Positions 22,572 through 33,734 of a stretch of DNA of 64,000 nucleotides are shown piece by piece. Within the stretch, counting starts at the first letter, position 1. Each line of letters begins with the position of its first letter. The position numbers were made by a program, and so were the translations under genes. Origin of the DNA: Tolypeutes matacus (lineage: Eukaryota; Chordata; Mammalia; Cingulata; Chlamyphoridae); assembly GCA_026826555.1 (NCBI GenBank), contig JAKSZT010054457.1, positions 8,405,292 to 8,469,291 on the forward strand, written 5' to 3'. The notes under the pieces were generated by a model. The model did no database searches. It was not told the origin of the DNA and saw only the letters and a list, made by a program, of their open reading frames with translations.

Positions 22572-24456
22572 AAAAATTAAGATGCTGAGGAAGAAATGGA
22601 AGAAAATGCCACTGCACATACAGGACAACAGATATTACAGTGATGAAAGGCAAAATGTAAAAAAAGATTTTTTAAAAATATTTTTCATTTTTTTAGTATT
22701 CCAATTTTTTTTTACTTTATTTTAATTTTAGTTTTTCTGAATTATTTTGTAATTTATTTCTGATATTTAAACTTGTCATTTTTATTTCATTTTTTATTAA
22801 CTGAATTTGGCAATACTCTTGGCTTCATTTTTGAAGAAATTTTGGGTCACCAAAGGGTTATAACTATGGAAGTAGAGGATCAATGCTCTGGGGTATCAGT
22901 GATGGGGGATACATGGGAGGAAGTTCACCTGGGCATACATATAAGGTGCATAAGTATGTTCAAATGCTCATGGAGCATTGCCACAGTGGGTAGAGATTCA
23001 CAAAACAACCAAAAGATTATTGAATCCCCATCCTGGATAATTCCTCCACATTCTCTAAAGGAACAGCAACAATCCTACAAGTACAGGGGCAATGACTAAT
23101 GAAGAAGGATGGTCCATTAATGGGCCCTTAATATTGAAGACAATGCTTATGAGCTTTTTGCTTTTGATTTTGCAACTTGGCCTAGTGTTGTAGGGTGCCT
23201 AAGAGTCACCTCCTTAGAGCTTCCTTGTTGTTCAAATGTGGCCTTTCTCTAAGCCAAACTCAGCATATAGATGCATTACATTCCCCTCAGTGTGGGACAT
23301 AACTCCCAGGGATGAGCCTTCCTGGCACCGAAGGATTACTACCAAGCACTACCTGGTGATACCACTGGAAAGAGACCTTGAATAAAAGGGGGAAAAGGTA
23401 AAGACAAATGAGTCTATATGACTAAGAGATTTAAAAGTGAATTGGGAGGTCCAGAGAGGTAATACTTATGCACATCTCAGCAAGATCTCATAGATCGACA
23501 AAGTAGATACTACCCTACACAGTGGGGCTCCTAAGGTCCCCAGACACACCCAGAACCTTTGGTCATGGCAGATAGCTCTGGAGTTTGGTGCCTTGCCAGT
23601 GGGATCTACTTTGGAGATTATGCTTCCAAGTGTGACAGAGTTGGACTCAGATATGACTTCTCTACACATGCCTTTTCTGTCCCTTTTATTTGAACCTACA
23701 TTTGGTTCTGGAATTGGTAGGTGTTCTTACAAGAGACTTGAATATCTGGGATGTCCATGTTCCAGCTGGGTCCTGATCCTCAGTGGATTGACAACACCTA
23801 CTCTCCAGTTCATTGGTTTCACCCAAGACAAATAACAAAGAGGTGAAGATAGACAACCACCACACCAAGGAACAAAGAATGTATACAACTGCAAGCAAGA
23901 GTCCCATCCATCAGACAAAAGGGATCGAATTCCCCTCTCAATTAGAGGTAGGGTGGGCATCACAATCCCAGAATCCTCAGGATTGGGGAATAAAATATGA
24001 ACTAGTGTAGACCTACTGGTATTCTACTATAGACTTATTGTGATTCTAGTAGTGGAAGAAATTATATCATTGATGTGAGACAGTGGCCCCTGGAGGTGCT
24101 GAAGTCAAGGAAAGGGAAAATGTGTTGTAATATGGGGGCATTTTCAGGACTTGGAATTGACCTGAGTGACATTGTAATGACAGATACAGGCTATTATATA
24201 TCCTGCCATAACCTACAGAATTGAGCGGGAGAGAGTATAAACTACAATGTAAAGTATAATCCATGCTTAGTGGCAATGCTACAAAATGTGTTCATCAATT
24301 GCAGTGAATGTACCATACTAATGAAAGAAGTTGTTAATATGGGGGAATATGAGAGGTCTGGGGAGTGGGATATATGGATATCCCTTATTTTTTTTTTATG
24401 TATCTTTTTTTGTATTCTAAATATCTTTTAAAAATAAATTTATAAATGTATTTAAA
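22572..24456 (+). other. second L1-type 3' module
   Basis: A non-coding ~1.9-kb module. 5'-truncated copies of it occur at 11,144, 40,981 (minus), 42,336, 51,432 (minus), 59,016 and 60,061 (minus). It ends ..TATATGGATATCCC..GTATTCTAAATATCTTTTAAAAATAAA plus an A-rich tail. Its final ~200 bp echo the end of the first 3'UTR (GTAAACTA.AATGTAA..ATCCATGCTTAGTGGCAATG vs GTAAACTATAATATAAACCATTGACC..GGTCAGTAGC), suggesting related L1 3' ends in tandem. It is either part of this L1 subfamily or a second insertion into the first A tail. Confidence 0.6.
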
Positions 24457-24471
24457 AAAGATTTACAGCCA

Positions 24472-25935
24472 AATGGACAATAAATGAATCAAAATTTTAT
24501 ATTTTTATACCAACAAGTAATTTACTGCCTGGTCCTTTTCTTAAAGATTCTATATGCCAACATACACATAGTCTTTGACACAAAATATCCACTATCCATA
24601 GAAATTACCTTTTCTCTTAGTGATTAAAAAAAGTCATTTTATATGGTTGTGATTATTTCTCAGTCAAAACACATTTTACCTCCACAGCAACTTCATAGCA
24701 TTTTTCCCTTACATTTCTGAGAGTGTAGATCAAAGACTTTAACATGGGTGTTATCACAGTATACAACATGGCCACAACTTTATCAATGGAGAAGGTGGAC
24801 ACTGTGCACAGATACACAAATATGCAGAGTATGAAGAATAAGATAACCACAGAGATATGAAAGATAAATTTGGACAGAGCTTTGCACCTCCCTTCTAAGT
24901 GGTGAAATGTCAAAGTGTACAAAAAGATCATACAGGAGACCTTCAAAAGGAGGAAGTTTAATAGGTAGATGAACACACTGTTGGCAGCCACAAAGAGACC
25001 AAGAGTGCAGGTACCCATGCAGAGAAGTTTCAGCAAAAAGATCAAGTCACACATGAAGTTATGTAGGGCACTGGAGCCACTGAAGGGCAGCCATGTTGTG
25101 AAGAAGATCCTAATGTTTGCAGGGTCAAAGCCTCTAGCCCAGGAAACTCCTATGAGGACCCCACAAGCCTATGAGCACATTATGATTGTGTACTACAGGG
25201 ATTTGCAGATGACCACGTAGTGGTCATGGGCCATCACTACAAGCAGGATGATCTCAGTAACACCAAAGAAGATGCTCAGGAAAACTTGTCATATACCCCC
25301 TGAAAGAGATATGTTTCCCACAGAAAGAGTCTCAGTTAGCATGGAAGAACAGCAGCCATCTATAAGGGATAAGTAAGACAGAGAGAATAAGTAAAGAGTC
25401 TAAATTTGTCCAAATCAAAATATCTATCCTTTTGGGGATACAAATTCTTAATTCTTTAAAAATATAAACTCCTTAAATTAATCTTCCTGGAGAAAATCGC
25501 ATTCAACTTAGTTTGCAACTAGACTAGCATATTTTGAATTTAATAGAAACACAAATAAGCCCAAATACTATTATGAGATACTAATGAGGGAGTACTGTGA
25601 TTACCATATATCAAAATATATTGTAGATCAAAAATCAATTACATCATGTGTTAAATAGCACATGAATAAGGAGATCAATGGAACAAAATAGAATGCTGAA
25701 ATGGATACAAATATATGTGAGATTTTGGAATACAAAAACGCTGCGATTTTTAGATCTGTGAATAAAATATAATTATTCAACTATAAAAATAGACATCAAG
25801 AAAAATTTAAAATGCAATCCTGATTGAAACCCTTATATCAAAATAAAGTACAGATGAATGTAAATTTAAATTTAAAAATAAAAACACAGAAAAGCTAAAA
25901 AAAAAACCTTAAAAAATATGGAGAAATATTTCATT
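24472..25935 (+). repeat. segmental duplication, copy 1, right part
   Basis: Continues the duplication after the L1. ATTTTTATACCAACAAGTAATTTACTGCCTG matches 38,038 onwards (ATTTTTATAAAGATAAATAATTTCCTGCCTG), GTCATTTTATATGGTTGTGATTATTTC recurs at 38,178, then the OR pseudogene pair (24,653 / 38,228), and AATTCTTTAAA.AT.TAA.CC.TA upstream of it (25,450 / 39,012). Confidence 0.8.
24653..25390 (-). pseudogene. olfactory receptor pseudogene, OR4-like, TM2-TM7
   Basis: Minus-strand frames show the degraded OR sequence in order: YLSLIDGCC.S (TM2-ECL1), FFGVTEIILLVVMA.D.YVVICKSL-stop (DRY region altered to DHY), GVLIGVSWARGF (TM4), HNFMCDLIFLLKLLC (ECL2), GLFVAANS (TM5), a corrupted KALSTC motif (KALSKFIF), FSIDKVVA and the TM7 motif TPMLKSLIYTLRN. 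The longest piece is 133 codons (24,653-25,054). Several stops and frameshifts, loss of TM1 and a mutated NPLIY (KSLIY) mark it as non-functional. STFSIDKV and family-4 TM7 wording favour OR4. It is the paralogue of the pseudogene at 38,228. Confidence 0.88.
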
Positions 25936-26650
25936 AAGAATGAATTCTTACTGGATTCATTGACATCTACCTATATAAGATATTAAAACAAAGAAAATAT
26001 TGATGTCTGATATATAAATATAAAAACTTTACATAGACAAAACATTTCTGCATAGCATAAAACAGGTAAAAATATATCACAAGCCTGAATTACAATAATT
26101 ACTCATACAAGAGTAAAAGGGAAAAAAAAATAGTGTAAACTTAACTCATAAAAATTAATAAGACCACAATCAACAAATCAAAGAAAATATGTAAAATACC
26201 TTAATAAACAATTCACAAATAAATGCAAATAATTTTCAAAAATGCTAAAAGTTGCTCAATTATATTGAAAACATTTCAATTAAACTGTACAAATTAAATG
26301 CAATCTTTTACTTTAAAAGATTGCCAAATACCATCAATGTTTTTCAAGCATAACTTGTTGATAATATGGATAAACAAATATTCTCATAGTTTGTGGGCAA
26401 GAGTGTATTATGTAACACCTCAATCAAAGGCATTTTGAAAATAAGTATGATGATCAACATTGAAAATGAATACCAATTGACAACAATTCCAGTTCTAGAA
26501 ACTCATTTGTACACATATACAATAACATTGTTATTGTATAATTACCTTTCATAGAAAAAGATTGAAGTTAACATGAAGAGAACGGGATATATTAATTTCA
26601 GTACAGCTCTTTTAAGAGTACAGGTCTTTTAATTTGCAGTATAAGGACAG
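25560..26650 (+). mobile_element. old L1 fragment
   Basis: AT-rich sequence with L1 ORF2/3' pieces in order: AGATCAATGGAACAAAATAGAATG (25,673), GATGAATGTAAATTT..AAAACACAGAAAAGCTAAA (25,852), CCTTAATAAACAATTCACAAATAAATGCAAAT (26,201), GTTGATAATATGG.TAAACAAAT..CTCATAG (26,357) and ACCAATTGACAACAATTCCAGTTCTAG (26,473). The first part is shared with the duplicate at 39,140-39,590. Confidence 0.6.
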
Positions 26651-27150
26651 CTGGGAGTTAGTTCTATATGAACTGATATAGATAGATCATGAAGATGTTA
26701 AATGATAAAATGCAGACTTTTATACATAGAGACATATACACACATATAAATGTAATATCCTTTTATTTCCAAAAAAATCTTAAAGATAGTGTCAGTAATT
26801 GTTCCTGAGTAACAGCAGTGGAAAATTTGGTTAAAGATGGGTAGGAGATTTGCATTTTACTTTGTGCCATTTTGTATGGCTTTCCTTTCTAATATCTATT
26901 GTTATTGTTCTTTCAATTGTTTAATTTTAAAAGGTAGATGCATTGGATATTAAAAAACCATGTTTAATGCAACTGAAATTGAATAAAGAGGACAGTGTGC
27001 ATAGCATTAAATATTTTAACAGTATAATAAAAAGAATGAACATCATTGATAAGAATTCATTTAAAAAACATCTGATTGAGAGCAAAATTAATATAGATAA
27101 TGCAGAAATTAAACACAATATAACTCATAAATTCTCATTCATTTTTACAT
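26651..27150. other. unassigned AT-rich DNA
   Basis: No gene. Complementary 60-70-codon frames at 26,927-27,155 overlap each other and look like chance. Confidence 0.3.
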
Positions 27151-27335
27151 ATTAATTATTGACTAGCCATTATATATGCATTGCAATTTTCTAGGTAGAG
27201 TGATAAACTAGATATTCCATACCTTTCTTTCTAGTAAGGGAATTGTCATTAAAAGTCCAATTAAATAGGAAATTATTTAATTATAATTATGATAAATGCT
27301 TTGAAAGAAAGTAAACCGTATCATATTTAAGGTGA
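27151..27335 (-). repeat. L2-like fragment
   Basis: TTATTGACTAGCCATTATATATGCATTGC..TGATAAACTAGATATTCCATACCTTTC resembles antisense L2 3' end; weak. Confidence 0.35.
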
Positions 27336-27410
27336 TTTCTGGGTTCTAATGAGGTGTTTCATAAAAGCCAAAATATTCTCTTTATCAAGGACAACACAAT
27401 TATATACTAT

Positions 27411-28333
27411 CTATATGAAGTTTCTTCTCCAGAGCTTCTTCATAGCATTTGTCATCTCTGAATTTCTCAGAGTATATATTAAAGGGTTTAGCATGAGGGT
27501 TATCACTGTGTAAAACACACCCAATGACTTGTCAATAAGGAAGTTTCTAGAAGGTCTTGCATACATAAAAATACATGGAACGAAGAAGACAACCACAGTG
27601 ATATGGGAACTGTAGGTGGAGAGGTCTTTCCTCCTGCCTTCCTGACTAAGGTTTTTTTAGGGAGTGCAAAATGACACCATAAGAGATGAGTAAGAGCAGA
27701 AACACAATACTGCAGATCAACCCTCCATTGACTGCCACTAAGAGGCCAATGACATAGGTGTCAGAACATACGAATTTCAGTAAAGGGTACATGTCACAGA
27801 AAAAGTGATCAATGACATTGGGACCACAAAATGGGAGCCCATAAAGAGAGATCAGTTGAATGACTGAACGCAGAAACCCCGCAACCCAGGACACTATTAG
27901 CAGCACAACACACACCCTTTGCCTCATGATAATCAGATAATGCAAGGGTTTACAGATGGCACATAGCGGACATATGCCATGGCCAACAGAAGAAAGACCT
28001 CTGATCCACCAAAGAAGTGCTCTAAGAAGAGCTGGATGATACAAGCTTGGATGGGTATTTTTTTTTTTATTTTTGTCCAATGAACAAGCCTGAAATCAGT
28101 TTTGGGGAAATGACTGAGGCATAAATGACATCCATAAATGCTAAGCCAGCAAGAAAAAAGTACATAGGCAAGCCCAGGGACTTACTGACAATTACAGTCA
28201 CGACAATGAGTAAGTTACCCACCATGGTCAAAATATTAGAGAGCTAGAAGATAATAGAAAGTACTTTCTGTTCCTTTGGATTCTGCGTGAGGCCCAGGAG
28301 GACGAATTAAGCCACATTGTTCCTTGGTTCCAT
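27411..28333 (-). pseudogene. olfactory receptor pseudogene, OR4C-like, near full length
   Basis: About 307 codons can be followed from ATG at 28,333 to a stop near 27,411, the normal size of an OR coding exon. In order: MEPRNNVA-stop-FVLLGLTQNPKEQ; TM1 with [31 protein letters not shown] (TM2); an A-rich slip near 28,053-28,070 that breaks the frame; [26 protein letters not shown] (TM3; DRY is VRY); a 1-nt loss before [16 protein letters not shown] (TM4); [19 protein letters not shown] (ECL2 cysteines kept); GLLVAVNGG and LISYGVIL (TM5); a frameshift at ~27,650; KDLSTY for [18 protein letters not shown]; and [17 protein letters not shown] (TM7). At least two stops and three frameshifts. Wording matches OR4C-type receptors. 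Confidence 0.93.
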
Positions 28334-28399
28334 CTATGCTGACTTCAGATTTAGAGACAGTTTACCTATAAAAAAGTAAAAAATTTTAGCGTGTTATAA

Positions 28400-28765
28400 A
28401 CCTAATATTTTATTTATTCATTTGGTCAAAATGTCTATGGAGCATCTATTTGTGCAAACTTGTCATCATATGCTTTGGGGTAAACAAGTTAGCTAAGACA
28501 ATGTTTCTTATCATCAGTGTTTGGATTTATAATTACAGGGTGAAAACAATACAGACTAATGTAATCAGTGCTATTTTAAAGATATTCACTTGATGCTAAG
28601 GATGTACAGTTTGGCAACATAAACCAAACTAGGGTCAAGAAAGCTTCCCAGAGTAAGTACTACTTTGGCTGAGTTTAAAAGGTAAAGTGAAAATTGACTA
28701 GAACAAGAAACAATTGGAAGGTGCACCATTTATAAAGTCACAAAGTTCACTACTTAAGCACCCAT
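28400..28765 (-). repeat. L2 3'-end fragment
   Basis: ATTTATTCATTTGGTCAAAATG.CTATGGAGCATCTATTTGTGC..GTTAGCTAAGACAATG and later AAGAAAGCTTCCCAGAGTAAGTACT..GGCTGAGTTTAAAAGG follow antisense L2. Confidence 0.5.
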
Positions 28766-29149
28766 ATAGGTTAATTTACATAGTTAAAGTGGATTTAAAA
28801 ATTATGAAAGGATGACTATAGACCAAAGTTCACTGACCTAGTTTCTTCATACCACATAGAAACCTCTTTCTTTGGGTCTTTTGATGAGATTTCCTTCTTT
28901 TGCTGAATTATAAATTCAGAAGCCATACAATTTTTATAACCATCCCCTATCTCTTCCCTAATTTTCAAATCTGCGTATGCAACTACCTAATGAATATCAC
29001 CGATTGAATATCAAACTCATATTCATAAAACTAAATTCTTATTAATCCATACAAAACTTATCCCTCATCTCATTAAATGGTATGATCTTCCTTGTTATTT
29101 TTCAGAACAAATATCTTATACTATCTTTCACTGTTTTTCTTCTCACATT
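28766..29149. other. unassigned sequence
   Basis: No gene or repeat was recognised with confidence. Confidence 0.3.
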
Positions 29150-29560
29150 ACTTATTCATATTTTTATAAATATTCTGTGAAGTCTACCTTCAAAATATAT
29201 TATAATTTTGACTATCCTCACTATCTTTCTGGTATCTCCTTGGCTTATTGCAATTAGCCTCCTGTCAGTCTCTCCACTTTTATTCCTACTTTCAACTATC
29301 CAATCTCTTGCAGGAAGCGAAATGATCCTTTTAAAATCTGGTTTAGATAATGCTCCTCCCTTTTTCAAAATTCCTATAGTGGATTCCTACACATACTATC
29401 TATGCAACTTATATTACAAATCCCCAGAAGACTTTTATGCAGATTACCTCGCCAAATTCATCTCTTATGAGTCTCATTCTGCATGAGATTTTCTGTTATA
29501 TCTCACATATACAAATTGCTTTTCCATCTCCTTAGTTCCACTGTTCTATTATACATGTTC
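29150..29560 (+). repeat. L2-like fragment
   Basis: CAATCTCTTGCAGGAAGCGAAATGATCCTTTTAAAATCTGG..AATGCTCCTCCC..CAAAATTCCTATAGTGG resembles the 'AGAGTGATCCTTTTAAAA..CTCAAAACCCTCCAGTGG' block of L2-related ancient repeats. The 92-codon frame at 29,208-29,486 is therefore not called. Confidence 0.4.
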
Positions 29561-29624
29561 GTTTCAATGATCAGAAACAGTTTACTTGTAAACAATTATA
29601 AATATTGAGAAAAGGTGTACTGTA

Positions 29625-29900
29625 AACTTATTTATTCATTCAATGGACAAATAATTATAGAATACTTATACTGTGTCAAGCTTTTCCAATAAGGTAGACC
29701 CAGTCATCACAGAAGATCTACTACTCTTTTAAGTTCAGGGCTTACTCCAAGAGGGTGTGTAATCACAGGACAGAAATGTTGATAGTGACTGAGGAATAAC
29801 CTTTTCACAATCAGTCTCCTAGTTTTCCAGATGGAGGAATTTCTCTTGAAGTTAAGATATGACTGAGCACATCTAAGAATTTCTTTAATCTTCTACTGAC
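29625..29900 (-). repeat. L2 3'-end fragment
   Basis: TTTATTCATTCAATGGACAAATAATTATAGAATACTTATACTGTGTCAAGC.. is antisense L2 3' terminus. Confidence 0.5.
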
Positions 29901-30629
29901 AAGTATCATATAAACCCTGAAAAGCAATGTTTTCATCTTTTTTTCCCTCTTAGTTAACAATAATACTAAACTTTCTTTGAGGAATTCAACAAGTTGACTA
30001 TTATATCTGCTTATATGTGTCTTTTTCCTTACTCAATAGCTTTAGTTTATGTCACAAAAATTAAAAAGCTATATTGTACTGTTTCTTTACATAAGGCATA
30101 TTATTAATAAGCACAGAAAACAGATACTTTTCTTTTACTCAAAGTGTCTATCACACTCATATTTAGGAAATATATATATATAATATGTTACAATAAAACA
30201 ATTTCCTAGATCACTGTAATTAAAATATTTTCCAAATCTATTTGCCAGACCTTAAATAAATGGTAGTCACAATTCTGAGTCATAATTTTGCATATCTATA
30301 CATAAGATTAATGATAGCTAGCTACTGAGTGTGAATATTTGAAATGAATGAGCAAAAACAATAGAAAGCATATATAGCACAGTGCTTGGACAAAAACAGA
30401 TGATCAATCTTTGTTCTGTTATACCATATCTGAAGCTTCAGGTTCAACCTATCAGCATGTATAAGTTGATATTGGTCTGAAATGCAGAAGAACCTGGTGA
30501 GAAAACTTTGCACTGATTCTCTTTAAAATAGACAAAAAATTAATGAAAAGAAAACAATACTAACCTTGTAAGTACCTCTATCATTTGTTTTACAAAACTA
30601 TGCACCTGATGCAATGTGCATGCATATAT
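29901..30629. other. unassigned AT-rich DNA
   Basis: Contains a (TA)n run near 30,171-30,184. No gene was seen. Confidence 0.3.
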
Positions 30630-30830
30630 TATACCCATTTAATATGAGTATATTTATTGTATCACATGTGTCACAATTTATCTTACAAGTATTACTATCC
30701 TAATTTTAGCTGAACAAACTAAAGCTCAGAATATTTTGTTATTTTTCTCCAAATGACACAATCTTAAGGGACAAAACTGGAATTAGAATCTAAGTTTGAT
30801 TGCTTTCAAAGTACCTGTACTGCCAGTAGA
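30630..30830 (-). repeat. MIR fragment
   Basis: ATTACTATCCTAATTTTAGCTGAACAAACTAAAGCTCAGA..CACAATCTTAAGGGACAAAACTGGAATTAGAATCTAAG follows antisense MIR. Confidence 0.5.
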
Positions 30831-30847
30831 AGTTTTTTCAACTTTTC

Positions 30848-30956
30848 AAGTGATAAAATTGCCTATGAAAAAGATATTCACACAATTGCATGTTAATAGT
30901 GGAAATCATACTGTGCAATTGTGTGGATATCTATTTCATAGGCAGTTATATCACTT
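30848..30956. repeat. 109-bp near-perfect palindrome (43-bp arms, 23-nt loop)
   Basis: The left arm 30,848-30,890 (AAGTGATAAAATTGCC..CACACAATTGCA) pairs with the right arm 30,914-30,956. 39 of 43 positions are exact complements. Read as plus-strand RNA, two of the four exceptions become G-U pairs and two are A-A mismatches. It lies between a MIR fragment and unassigned DNA. The shape fits a MITE (internally deleted DNA transposon) or a miRNA-like precursor. No known family was recognised and no clear flanking TSD is visible. Confidence 0.85.
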
Positions 30957-31067
30957 AATTTAATAAAATCCCGCATCTACATAAGAAGATAGCACCTAAT
31001 GAGGAAAAAAAAATTGTACTAATTTCTTTTTAAGGTAATTTTAAAAAATTACCTTTCCAATTTTTTG

Positions 31068-31132
31068 CCAATATCATTCCAATATCCATCCATTAGATAT
31101 CATGCCATTATCATTCCAATATCATTCCATCA
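31068..31132 (+). repeat. short direct repeats (ATATCATTCCA units)
   Basis: CAATATCATTCCAATATCCATCC and CATTATCATTCCAATATCATTCC repeat the CCAATATCATTCCA unit within 65 bp, interrupted by ATTAGATATCATGC. Confidence 0.6.
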
Positions 31133-31659
31133 GTCTAACTAGCTCTAACTGAGATTTTGAAAGGACATTCAATGCCTTCTAAATATGCTTTAGGACTAGT
31201 TGAGCATTTCCTGAAATAGTTATGCAAGTACTTAAAAGAATACATGTACTCACCAACAGGGCAAGCATCACTGCATGTTTTATTCATTCTAACCTCAGTA
31301 TTTATCATTGAGTTCTGCATTTGGATTGTATCCAAACATGCTAATAGCTTAATTATATTTACTTGGATTTTCCACAAAATTTGAAAAGAGCATCTGTATG
31401 AAAAGATGCTGCTAGAGCAATTACATAATTAGGGTCAAGAAGATTAAAAACAGAAAAAACTAATTTCAGAACCATTGTGAGATTATTGTTAGTAAAAAAT
31501 AATATATCATTAGAGTCACTTTGTTCCAATGATGATGAATTCATCATTTCTTTCCCCACTTTGTCATAGCAAGTTTTACTTTATTTTTACTTAACCATTT
31601 ATTCTGCCTTGAAATATTGTTGGTTATGTTATAATTTTTTCTCCAGTTTACATGTAAAA
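31133..31659. other. unassigned sequence
   Basis: No gene recognised. Confidence 0.3.
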
Positions 31660-32210
31660 ACTACTTTTTTGTTCAATTATTGATTATGTTTTCAAAAATT
31701 ATAGAGAACCCATATTGTGTCAGGTGCTATGCTATGAGCTGGATATACATTCGTTAACAAAACAGAAAAAAAATCAGGAAAAATAACCTGCCTTATACCT
31801 TGTAATAGAACTAGGCAATGAACAAGGGAATGACTTAATAGAGCACATGCAGTCTCTTATAAGTGCTATTAAGACAACAAAACAGGGGATTGTGACAGAA
31901 AATAAGAGTGAGAATGCTACTCAAGATGAAGTAGTTAGAGTAGGCCATTTTTAAATGGTGATATTTAGGCTAAGATACAAAGGATGAAAAGTTGCTGCCA
32001 TAAAAAATACTGTTCCAACTTTGAAGAGATCAAGGCAAGAAAGATCCCTGTGAATGTAGGGAAATAGGAAAGCAAGAGACTAGAAAAGTCGAGGTTGCAA
32101 ACATACACTGCACTGTACTGCAGGATATTACAGTGCTTGGTAAGGAATTTGGCTTTTATTTTAAGGTCTTTCAAAGTGGGAGTAAATAATATTTTACAAG
32201 CATTTATTTT
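31660..32210 (-). repeat. L2 3' end
   Basis: CCATATTGTGTCAGGTGCTATGCTATGAGCTGGATATACATTCGTTAACAAAACAG, later GATATTTAGGCTAAGATACAAAGGATGAAAAG and TTTGGCTTTTATTTTAAGGTC give ~550 bp collinear with antisense L2. Confidence 0.65.
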
Positions 32211-33242
32211 TTAATTTAAAAAGTCCTTCACTTCACCAATTATCTCAAAATTAAGGAAGAAGAATTGCTACTGAATCATACGTACTGCTGTGCTAGTGAA
32301 AGAAGGTAAAAACTACACTTTTCTTTTATGTTGCAGAACTAAGCACAATGTCTTTCATAGAAATTATTCAGTAAATTCAAATAATTATAAACATAGCTCT
32401 AAGTTATCAGCTGAGATAATTTTCCTCCTCTCTCATTTTCTTGTGGTCATTTATATCTGCTTTTTATCCTATGTGTAGGGCAAACAAAGTAAAAAATTCC
32501 CTTCAGTTTTGTAGAAAGAAATGTCTATAGGATAAAACAAAAGAATTCTGAGTGCTCATGCCCAAACGATAGTAAACATCAGTGATGTGTGGCCGCCCCC
32601 CGAATCTTTTGAATACACCCTGCACATTTTATTAGTTTCCCGTGTATTGAATACAGTTTCTAAACATAAAATTGAAGAAACTACATTTTCCAGTCCTCCT
32701 TGTCCCTGAGATATAAACATGGTACTTGGGTTCTGTGTACCAGGTACACATGTCTGTTGGAAATTAGTTATACAATGTTGGTCCTGGTTAAGGCTCAACA
32801 GAGCCAGGGAAGTGCTGAGGTCAGGGAGAGTGGTAGCATCTTCACCATTTGGCCACTGTTTTAGTTTCCTAACTGCCAAAACAAATACCATGCAATGAAT
32901 GGGTAGTAGAATAAGGTACTTATAAATACAACATTTGACTATATGACCAGTTTTAGAAACAAGGACTAAAATAGTCATGAATAGATTTCTTTGTTTTGTT
33001 ATGAATATTTTCCATGTATTCATAAAGCAAATATGTTTGTTTTCCTTCCTATGTTATCACCTTAACATGTAACATAAGTTGTACTAAATATATGTCATAA
33101 GATTTAAGTTATAGGATATCAATTTTCAAAGTGATATCTGGGCTTACAGGTACTATGACTTCTACCATCTTCTGGGAAAAAAGGTAATGTGTGTCCAGTT
33201 GTACACAGGAAAACTGAGTATTGTCAGTTGAAAATATGTCAG
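32211..33242. other. unassigned, with an LTR scrap at 32,857-32,935
   Basis: 'CTGTTTTAGTTTCCTAACTGCCAAAACAAATACCATGCAATGAATGGG' is the antisense 3' end of a MaLR-type LTR. The rest is unassigned. The 155-codon minus-strand frame (32,556-33,023) crosses this LTR scrap and shows no domain. Confidence 0.4.
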
Positions 33243-33661
33243 TGTGGTAGTTTGAAGCTGTATGTACCCCAGAAAAACATGTTCTTAAATCTAATCCATA
33301 CTTGTGGATGTGAACTCATTATGAATAAGACCCTTTGATGAAGTCAGGGAGAGTCTTAATCCTATTACTGGAATTCTACAAAATATTATGAAAACAGAGT
33401 GAAAATCAGAGGAAAAGAGAGGCTGAAAACAACAAAACCTGGAGGAGAAGCAAGAGACCAATTGGATTCCACCATGTGCCTTACACATGTCAGAGGAGCC
33501 AAGGATTGCTGACAATGGGTCTTCCAGAAAAGTGCATCACCTTGATGATGTCTTAATGTGGACATTTTCCTTGACTCAAAACCATGAGAAAATAAATTCC
33601 CATTGTTTAACATTATCTGTTTCATGATATTTGCTTCGAGTAACGTAGAAAACTAAAACTC
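33243..33661 (+). mobile_element. MaLR-type LTR
   Basis: TGTGGTAGTTTGAAGCTGTATG..ACCCCAGAAAAACATGTTCTTAAAT at the start, CTTAATCCTATTACTGGA, CACCATGTGCCTTACACATGTCAGAGGAGCC, CATCACCTTGATGATGTCTTAATG, AATAAATTCCCATTG near the end, closing with GAAAACTAAAAC. Close sibling of 4,354-4,814 and 56,585-57,047. Confidence 0.75.
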
Positions 33662-33734
33662 TTACTGTTTTTACTTAGAGATTAAGTATGGTCTAAGGAG
33701 ATGTATATGGGTGCCAAGTTGACAAAAAGTGGTT

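Larger units (their letters stand above)
14880..24456 (+). mobile_element. long L1 retrotransposon with compound 3' end and TSD
   Basis: Flanked by AAAGATTGACAACCA (14,865-14,879) and AAAGATTTACAGCCA (24,457-24,471), a 15-nt TSD with two later substitutions at a TT/AAAG site. In order: 5'UTR (14,880 to ~16,845), ORF1 (~16,845-17,985), ORF2 (17,993 to ~21,560), first 3'UTR with G-rich tract and A-run (to 22,571), then a second ~1.9-kb module (22,572-24,456) ending in an A-rich tail. ORF1 and ORF2 are broken by stops, frameshifts and an internal RT deletion, so it cannot move itself. It interrupts a segmental duplication whose other copy has no L1 at ~37,990. Confidence 0.85.

Noticed and set aside
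31068..31132. CRISPR-like short repeats
   Set aside because: Only two or three imperfect ~14-nt units, in mammalian nuclear DNA.
32556..33023. 155-codon minus-strand frame
   Set aside because: Crosses an antisense LTR scrap, shows no domain and has no gene context.
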